DNA of 55,881 nt from Acidobacteriaceae bacterium (GTDB lineage: Bacteria; Acidobacteriota; Terriglobia; Bryobacterales; Bryobacteraceae), in NCBI GenBank assembly GCA_019245255.1, contig JAFARV010000614.1:1-55881 (forward strand), written 5' to 3'. Numbering within the stretch: the first letter of the stretch is position 1; each line of letters begins with the position of its first letter. The notes below the pieces were generated by a model that saw nothing but the letters and a program-made list of their open reading frames with translations, was not told the origin of the DNA and did not search any database. A program made the position numbers and the translations under genes. Below, piece after piece: positions 49,200 through 55,881 of this stretch.

Positions 49200-50981
49200 A
49201 TGGGGCAACTGTTCATCATTCAAGGAGCGCAAGAATGCGCTGTCCATGAGCTCCGCGAAAAAGCGCGGCGTGCGTTTCAATCGCTAACCGGTCTCTCACC
49301 AAGCTCGGAATTGAGTAGCGCAACGCACGCGGTCCTGAAATTTCCTAAGCTGAACGGGGACCGTTCCAAGATTGTTCAAGATGCCGCGACGCAGTCGTGG
49401 GCGTGCGGCGCGGGGACGTTTTTCACACCCCAGCGCTACGGTGATGCTGCGTTACCGCTACTGCTCGAGCAGCGGCCATCGGAGGAAACCCTTGACGAAT
49501 GGAACGGCATTTTCGCACTCGCAGCATTCGCCGGGCCGCAACGTGAACTCAGTATCATCACCGATCGCCTGGGAAGCCTTCACGTTTATAAAACGACGCT
49601 TCGCGGATGCGTGCTGATTTCGACCTCCTCGCTGATCCTCGCTGCCCTCACGCAACCCGATTGGGACCCGATCGCGTGCCGCGAGTTTCTCGCTACCGGT
49701 ACAGTCTTTGAACAGCGCAGCTTATTCCGAGGCATCGAAAAGCTGCCTCCAGCGACGATCGTTCGTTTCCGCGACGGCCTGGAGGTTTCGCGTACCCGAT
49801 ATTGGGGCCTTCACTTGATCCCCTATCGCGATGTGGACTCGCGAACCTGCGTCCATGAACTCGCGGATGCGTTGACCGGCAGTATTCAGACAATCGCGCG
49901 TCATCTGCCCCAGCCCGTGATGGACTTGACCGGCGGCTTCGACTCCAGGGCGCTTGCCGGCTCGATGCTCAGAGCCGGTCTCAATTTCGAGACCGTAGTG
50001 AATGGCCAGGCCACAGACGGCGACGTGCTTATCGCCGGACGAATTGCGCGCGAGCGGCAGTTGCAACACCGGCATTACGAACGTGGAACGCAAACGCCAC
50101 AGCAGTGGCTTGAACAGGCGAAGTCTGCGCTGCCGTTGTGTGATGGCGAAATTGATCTGCTGCTCTATGCTCCGACAATGGACGTCCAACGCGGGCTGTC
50201 TGCGGAGTTCGACGTCACGCTCAACGGGTCCAATGGGGAAATCTGCAAAGGCTATTGGTGGGAACTGCTGTTTCCGAACACCGGCCGCGATCGCTGTTTT
50301 GACCCGCACAAGGTCGCAGCGCAAAGGTTCGCCTATGCCGGCGATCCCGGATTGCTCGCCCATCACTTCGACCAGAACCTCACAGCGCACTTTGCAGAGA
50401 TACTTGCCCGGAACAACTCGGGTCTCGAGAATCATCCCAACACGGCGCAGATGGACAACATCTACCTCGGCGTGCGCATGCAGCGCTGGCAAGGGCGAAT
50501 TGCCAGTTCGACGGCGCGCATCTGGCCGTGCTTATCGCCTTTTATGTTTCGGGACGTCATGCACGTCGCGCTCTCGGCCCCCCCTCGCTTACGTGTCCGC
50601 AACCGGCTGACCCGGCGGCTGGTTGAGCATCTCGACCCTCATCTTTCCGCCATTCCGTTAGACGACGGAACTCCGGCCATGCCGCTGCGCTTGTCCACGG
50701 CGCATTATTTCTGGCCACTCGCAAAAAAGTACGCCACGAAGGCGATGCACAGAGCGTTCCAGCGCCGCGCCACCGTAACGCCCGGGAACAAGATCAGAGG
50801 TCTATGGCAGCTCGAAGAGATTCACCGCATTCTGCGGCCAGACAGCATGGAAACCGCCGGCCTCTACGAGCCCTCCAAGCTCAAAACCCTGCTCGCAGCA
50901 TCGCAACAGGAGTCTTTTTCGAGCGCGGCCCTCTTCGGCCGCGTGCTCACCCTCGAACTGGCCGCGAGGGCCGTCAAATGA
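49200..50981 (+). CDS. Asparagine-synthase-like protein without the glutaminase cysteine
   Basis: The 593-residue protein is homologous in architecture to the preceding amidotransferase, but its N terminus is MGQLFIIQ, so Cys2 is absent and the glutaminase half is degenerate (EWNGIFALAAFAGPQRELSIITDRLG retained). The synthetase half keeps an ATP-binding loop, DLTGGFDSRAL. It must use free ammonia, receive it from the partner, or catalyse another adenylate-forming reaction such as beta-lactam synthetase-like ring closure or amide formation. It starts three bases after the first gene and ends in an ATGA overlap with the GT4 gene. Confidence 0.85.
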   Translation: MGQLFIIQGAQECAVHELREKARRAFQSLTGLSPSSELSSATHAVLKFPKLNGDRSKIVQDAATQSWACGAGTFFTPQRYGDAALPLLLEQRPSEETLDEWNGIFALAAFAGPQRELSIITDRLGSLHVYKTTLRGCVLISTSSLILAALTQPDWDPIACREFLATGTVFEQRSLFRGIEKLPPATIVRFRDGLEVSRTRYWGLHLIPYRDVDSRTCVHELADALTGSIQTIARHLPQPVMDLTGGFDSRALAGSMLRAGLNFETVVNGQATDGDVLIAGRIARERQLQHRHYERGTQTPQQWLEQAKSALPLCDGEIDLLLYAPTMDVQRGLSAEFDVTLNGSNGEICKGYWWELLFPNTGRDRCFDPHKVAAQRFAYAGDPGLLAHHFDQNLTAHFAEILARNNSGLENHPNTAQMDNIYLGVRMQRWQGRIASSTARIWPCLSPFMFRDVMHVALSAPPRLRVRNRLTRRLVEHLDPHLSAIPLDDGTPAMPLRLSTAHYFWPLAKKYATKAMHRAFQRRATVTPGNKIRGLWQLEEIHRILRPDSMETAGLYEPSKLKTLLAASQQESFSSAALFGRVLTLELAARAVK

Positions 50982-52204
50982 AATCAAGTCACCCGAAGGT
51001 GCTGTTCATTGCGAGCGCTTTTCCGCCTGTCGTCGGCGGATCGGCACATGTGTATGCGAGTCTATGCCACGAATTGGGGCCCGACGCGGCAGTACTGGCC
51101 GCTCGCAGGAGTTACGCCAACGGAGCCGAACTGCCCGGATGGATGGCCTGGGACGCGGAACAGCCGTTTCCGGTGTACCGTCTCGACTTCCTGCGTCCCC
51201 AGTATCGGCCGAGGCCCCGCACGATTGCACACGCCGCTTGTCGCTACTTCTTTGAAGACCGCGTGCTCGAGCGGGAAGTGATCCAGCAAGCTGCCGGAAT
51301 CGCGAGGAAGCACAAAATTAACCTGATCTGCCTCGGCGAGCTCTATTCGCTCCACAACATCGGTCGGCAGCTTCGTAAAGAGCTTCGCCTCCCCGTCATT
51401 CACTACATTCACGGCGAAGAGATCACTGCGGTGCCTCCCGCCCGCCGTTACGTGGCGGGCGCCTTCGCGGCTTTGAGAGAAGCGCAAGGCGTCATTGCAG
51501 TCAGCTCGTTCACACGCGATCAGATCGTTTCGCGTTGTCAACTTCCCGAGACCAACATACGCGTGATCACGAACGGCGTTGATATCACCCGGTTTCACCC
51601 GGGGCACAAAACCACCGCAATTCTCGATCGCCACGCTTTGCACGGCAAGAAGATTCTGCTGACAGTCGGCCGGCTCGAACGGCGCAAAGGCCAGGACACG
51701 ATGATTCAGGCGCTGCCACGCATCGTACACGAAATCCCGGACGCTGTTTACGTCGTTGTCGGTCAGGGCAGCCAACTGGAATTCCTGAAACAGGAAGCTG
51801 TCCGTTGCGGCGTTGCGGATCGCGTGATTTTCGCAACCAACGTACCAGCGGCCGAACTCGCCGATTACTACCGCACCTGCGATGTCTTTGCGATGCCTAA
51901 CCGCACCATGCCGGATGGCGATACGGAAGGATTCGGTCTGGTGTTTCTAGAGGCCGGCGCCTGTCGCAAACCGGTCATAGGCGGCAATGCCGGTGGCGTG
52001 CCCGATGCCGTATCTCACGGCGAAAACGGAGTGCTGGTAGACGGTGCGTCCGTCGCTTCGGTCGCAGATGCGTGTGTACGGCTGTTACGTGATTCCGAAT
52101 TGGCACGAGGGCTTGCCGAAGCGGGCCTGCGCCGCGCGCGTTCTTCCACCTGGCAGAATAAAGCCCAGGAATTCCGCCGGCTGTGCGCCGAGGTTGCCGC
52201 ATGA
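50978..52204 (+). CDS. GT4 glycosyltransferase
   Basis: The start at ATG 50978 overlaps the previous stop by four bases and gives 408 residues; the longer frame upstream lies inside that gene. The GT-B fold is clear: VLFIASAFPPVVGGSAHVY at the N terminus, ITNGVDITRFHPG, LTVGRLERRKGQDTMIQALP, and EGFGLVFLEAGACRKPVIGG with the EX7E motif. It would transfer a sugar from a nucleotide donor during repeat-unit assembly. Confidence 0.9.
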   Translation: MKSSHPKVLFIASAFPPVVGGSAHVYASLCHELGPDAAVLAARRSYANGAELPGWMAWDAEQPFPVYRLDFLRPQYRPRPRTIAHAACRYFFEDRVLEREVIQQAAGIARKHKINLICLGELYSLHNIGRQLRKELRLPVIHYIHGEEITAVPPARRYVAGAFAALREAQGVIAVSSFTRDQIVSRCQLPETNIRVITNGVDITRFHPGHKTTAILDRHALHGKKILLTVGRLERRKGQDTMIQALPRIVHEIPDAVYVVVGQGSQLEFLKQEAVRCGVADRVIFATNVPAAELADYYRTCDVFAMPNRTMPDGDTEGFGLVFLEAGACRKPVIGGNAGGVPDAVSHGENGVLVDGASVASVADACVRLLRDSELARGLAEAGLRRARSSTWQNKAQEFRRLCAEVAA

Positions 52205-53316
52205 GCCGGCCCGTTCCCATCCTTTACGTTCACTATGGCGACGAGTGGATCCGCGGCAGCGAGCGCTTGCTGCTCGATTTGCTGGCGCATATCGACCGCG
52301 ACCGCTTCGCGCCCGTCGTGTGGTGCAACGGGGAACAGATGGAAAATGCCGTACGGGAACTCGACCTTCCGGTTTATAGGAGCCGCTTCGATATCTTGCT
52401 AACCTCGATCCGGCCGAATCATCGCGTCGGCTGCTGGGCGCGGCAGATCCGCGAAGGCCTTCACATCGCCGCTCGGCACCGTATCCGGGTCATTCACTCA
52501 AACAGCGGGGGTCCGGTCCAGTGGATGCTGCCGGTTGCACGGTTGCGGCGGATACCGATTCTTGCGCACCTGCACGCTCCCTATCTGAAGCGCGACCGCT
52601 ACGCGTTCGGCATTCGCTTTGCTGACCGTGCGGTCGGCGTCTCGAAATATGTACTGCGCGGCTTACAGGCCGATGGCGTCAGCGGGAAGAAGCTCGCTGT
52701 TATCTATAACGGAATTGACACGGCACGGCTGAAGCCCGGCACGCCCGATGCTGACTTGCAGAAATTGCGTGCCTCGGGCAAGGTGATCGTCACATTCGCC
52801 GGCTCGCTCATTTATCGCAAGGGTGTTGATCTCGTGCTACGCGCGATTCAGAGCGTGCCGGAAGTCGAACTGGTCATTGCCGGAGATGGGCCGGACCGCG
52901 AACCACTCGAAAAATTGTCCGCTCAGTTGAACTTGAACAGGCGAGTGCATTTTCGCGGTTACTGTGCCGATCTGGGTTCGCTGTATCGGGCAACGGACAT
53001 CGCTGTTCACCCGGCTCGCAGCGAAGCCTTCGGCCTGGTGCTGGCCGAAGCCGGTCTCATGGGCATCCCTGTCATCGCTTCGCGAGTCGGTGGCATTCCA
53101 GAGGTGGTCAAGGACAGCGAAACAGGGCTTTTATGCGACCCCGAATCAATCGAATCCTTCTCGTCTGCGATCCGTCTGTTGGCCGGCGATGCAGCTCGCC
53201 GTCGCACGTTGGGAACCGCTGCTAAGCAATGGGTGACACAGCACTTCACAGTTCCCGCAATGACGTCCGGCTTCGAGCGCCTGTACGCAGAAATGGCCGG
53301 TACCTCTGTCTTATAA
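52201..53316 (+). CDS. GT4 glycosyltransferase
   Basis: The ATG at 52201 overlaps the preceding stop by four bases; 371 residues. Motifs: ILYVHYGDEWIRGSERLLL, IYNGIDTARLKPG, FAGSLIYRKGVDLVLRAI, and SEAFGLVLAEAGLMGIPVIA with EX7E. It is the last gene of the wzz-to-GT4 unit, in which every junction is short or overlapping, so all eight genes from 43457 may share the sigma-54 promoter. Confidence 0.9.
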   Translation: MSRPVPILYVHYGDEWIRGSERLLLDLLAHIDRDRFAPVVWCNGEQMENAVRELDLPVYRSRFDILLTSIRPNHRVGCWARQIREGLHIAARHRIRVIHSNSGGPVQWMLPVARLRRIPILAHLHAPYLKRDRYAFGIRFADRAVGVSKYVLRGLQADGVSGKKLAVIYNGIDTARLKPGTPDADLQKLRASGKVIVTFAGSLIYRKGVDLVLRAIQSVPEVELVIAGDGPDREPLEKLSAQLNLNRRVHFRGYCADLGSLYRATDIAVHPARSEAFGLVLAEAGLMGIPVIASRVGGIPEVVKDSETGLLCDPESIESFSSAIRLLAGDAARRRTLGTAAKQWVTQHFTVPAMTSGFERLYAEMAGTSVL

Positions 53317-53468
53317 CTCCGGCCCGAACCACGACTCTGCACACGCTGTGGTGCTGGTGTGGTTTATAGTTATAAAAATCCCATTGATGAATCGCCGTTA
53401 GGTGTTTTCGGGTGCTGCGGGAAAGCTCTGCGCTCGCGGTCACACTCATTTAACTTAAGGAAGGTCCA

Positions 53469-55881
53469 TGCGTCTGCAAAAGCGACTTTTAGATATCGAT
53501 TCCGATCGCTACTGCGGGATCCGAGGTAACAGAAGCCGACTCTTGAGTATCGCTTCTGTGCTGCTCGCAGCGTGCGCCGCCGTGTCTACTCAGGCCGCCG
53601 CGGTAACGGATTCCTTCAGCATTACCGACGTGGCCGGCGTAACCACGAACAACTATCCGGTTCAGATCGGACGCCAATTCATCGATTCGCCTGATATAAC
53701 AGCAATTCAAAACTTCCCTCAGGTAGGTATTTGCACCGACGCAACCTGTTCGGCCGTTTCTCAGTGGTTGACTACCCAAGCGGATATCAAGAACCGGTAT
53801 GCATCGGGCTTCGCGAAGTTCTCGATTGTGAGCTTTTACATCCCCACCCTCAAAGCGGGATCCACGGTGTACTTCACGTTTCGAAACCAGACCGGCTGCA
53901 ACTGCGGTTCTGGAACTTGGGAGCCGAAAGCGAGCCTGCTCGGAAACTACAATTTTGATGCCCAGATGCAACTGGTCAACAATGGCGCTCCGCAGAGCAC
54001 CTCCGCGCGTATGATTTTGAGCAACTGGGATGGGAATAGTAACTCGCAACTCGGTCCGGTCTACTACTGGGCTGGCGGTAGTGTGGCGACCACGCTCGTC
54101 CTATGTGATCATTCCGGCGCTTACGATATGGGCTACAACGGCAAGACAGTCAGGCCCATGTTTATCGCAACATTCTGGCCATTAACTCATCAGGTGAAGG
54201 TCCGGTTTGTAGGCGAGAACGGCAGTTCGACCGGTTGGACCGACCAAACGTATGGGCTCACGCTAACGCTCGGAAATTCGAGCCCCCAGACGGTTTATAA
54301 AAATGCTAATGTTATTCACGCTGCCGGGTCGCGTTGGACCGTAACCGAAAACAACCAACTGTCGGACTGGCCCGTTTCTACGCCCAGCGGCGGAATCACG
54401 ATAAAAAAGGAGACCTGGGTCGGTACGGTGCCGCCGCCGGTCGCGGTGAATCACAATCTTGCGTATGTCGCCGCATCCAAGGCCATCCCTAACTACGACC
54501 CGGCAAAGGTCATTCCCGAAACGCAACTGGCAACCGATTGGACGACTCAGCAACAGGGTTCTTCGGATATCTATGGCGGAAGTTGGAACTGCTGGGGTCC
54601 GGGCAACCTTCATGCCTGGGGCACAGCGGGAGCCGGGCCACATATCGGCATGGAACCGCTCTGGACAACTCGTTATTTGTATTCCGGCGACATCCGTGAA
54701 CAGGAAATCGCACACATATGCTCAGATCAGGGCGCTGCTTTTTCGTTTCACTTCCGGGAAAATGCCAACAACAAGAACATTACACGTGACGCCGGAAATG
54801 GCTGCTCCTATCAGTGCTCGGTAAACGGTCAGGGGCGAATCTTGAGCGTCTCGCAGCGGCCCACTTTCCGTAGCATATGGGTCACCTATCCCTATACGAC
54901 TCCGAGCGATCGCATCATCGTCACCGGGCCGTATGTTAACCCCAACAACGATTTCAATAACGCCGGATTTTTTACTAACGATACGTCGCATGAGCCCGAC
55001 ATTGCTTCCGCTCTGTACTTAGTAACTGGCGACTGGTTTTATCTGGAAGAGACCTGGTTTTTAGCCAGCTTCGCGGTTGGCACAGGGAATGGCGCTGACG
55101 CCGCAGGTACGGACGGGCGCGGGCCAACCGGCGCCGAGGGCAGCGTTGGATATAACGCCGGAGAAGTCCGCGCTGTAGCCTGGGGCTTCCGATCGTACAT
55201 CGCGGCCGCATCTGTATCCCCGGATAATACGCCGGAAAAATCGTATTTTGAAACTCTGATCAATGACTTCGTGGCGCAGGAAGAGGGCGCCCGATGTACA
55301 TCCGCGGATGTCTTCCCTTGGTGTACCAGTAGTCGTTTTCACGGGAATGCCAATTGGAACTGGGGTATCTCGGTTCGATCTAAGGTCAACCGCGGCATGG
55401 GGTACCCAACTCTCCATCAATGGCAGCGCGGGCTGACGCAGTTTGTCCAGGGTAGTACCGTGCCCGGCGATTACGGTATTAACTATCTGCAAGGGACGGG
55501 GACAATAACGAATTCCGGACCCTCTCCGACCGTAACACTCAGCGATCCCAGTATGTGCTCGAAGCTGATGGTGCATATGCCTGTTGCGATCGGCTGCTCC
55601 ACAGACGGCCAATGGAACTGCATGAATGGTCCTGAGGTAATTTCATCCATATCCGGATGTACCGCAACTCTGGCCGCCTATGACGGTACTCCCTTGCCGC
55701 TCAATCTCAGCTCAGCCATCTATGCGGCTGGAGGCTCAAATAGCTGGTGGATGTATTCTCCAACCGTACAAGAAGCGGAGAGCGAATTTAGCGCCGATTA
55801 CCTGATGGTCGTCCTTGGTCGCGGCGATGAATTAGGCTATCCGGTCGACAACCTGGTGAACTGGTACGGTCAATTCTTCGT
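53469..55881 (+). CDS. Large secreted protein, unknown function (3' end beyond window)
   Basis: The ATG at 53469 follows AAGGAAGG by about four bases; the frame stays open for 804 codons to the window end. After a long basic start, LLSIASVLLAACAAVSTQAAA is a signal peptide. The first 280 mature residues are beta-rich (TVYFTFRNQTGC, TLVLCDHSGAYDMGYNGKTV). The later part has aromatic and polar motifs such as GSWNCWGPGNLHAWG, HIGMEPLWTTRYLYSGD, HEPDIASALYLVTGDWFYLEE and MGYPTLHQWQRGL. These recall alpha/alpha-toroid carbohydrate-active enzymes (lyases or glycosidases), but no family is recognised. It lies 152 bases after the GT4 gene, so a secreted polysaccharide-processing role is plausible. 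Confidence 0.8.

Overview
The window looks like a chromosomal segment of a Gram-negative, secretion-rich soil bacterium. An acidobacterium of the Bryobacterales/Solibacter type is my best guess. This rests on gene content (NHL/choice-of-anchor/tectonin giant protein, PEP-CTERM and exosortase-linked exopolysaccharide genes, many small type II toxin-antitoxin pairs, a GH81 glucanase), not on any rRNA or marker gene, and none is present here.

Region 1 (1-1106) holds the tail of a Uma2-family gene, then about 560 bases without a conventional gene that carry a terminator-like hairpin and a tRNA 3'-end-like fragment. A very short ORF (914-1000) with a strong ribosome binding site lies between hairpins. 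Region 2 (1107-7609, minus strand) is a tightly overlapped assimilatory nitrate operon transcribed in the order transporter, nitrate reductase, small unknown protein, nirB, nirD.

Region 3 (7861-14031) is an accessory, rearranged stretch. It has a PEP-CTERM gene whose 3' end is joined to the tail of a DUF433 antitoxin gene, a RHH/ParE pair, two copies of one vapBC locus (one decayed), two marC fragments in opposite orientation, a DUF433/DUF5615 pair, a frameshifted DUF4917 gene, a secreted-protein gene with an amber codon in its signal peptide, and a second Uma2 gene. Region 4 (14150-18540) has a secreted GH81 beta-1,3-glucanase and a further PIN-domain toxin-antitoxin pair.

Region 5 (18644-53316) is a large exopolysaccharide locus. 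A dedicated acyl carrier protein/ketoreductase/KAS III module diverges from a hexapeptide acyltransferase gene. That is followed by two sugar-nucleotide epimerases, several GT2 and GT4 glycosyltransferases, three methyltransferases and a multi-pass membrane protein. On the opposite strand lie a 1270-residue NHL/tectonin secreted protein, an APS kinase, and a sigma-54 response regulator with its soluble histidine kinase. A PilZ protein and epsI come next. Then comes the XrtA/PEP-CTERM-type set: Wzz-like chain-length protein, ExeA-like ATPase, BY-kinase, a small XRE regulator, two asparagine-synthase-like amidotransferases and two GT4 enzymes. A back-to-back pair of -24/-12 promoters lies between epsI and wzz and fits control by the nearby sigma-54 activator. 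No exosortase, initiating sugar transferase, flippase, clear polymerase or outer-membrane export gene is in the window, so the locus must continue or be completed elsewhere.

The window ends inside a large secreted protein of unknown function (53469 onward) whose reading frame is still open at the last base.
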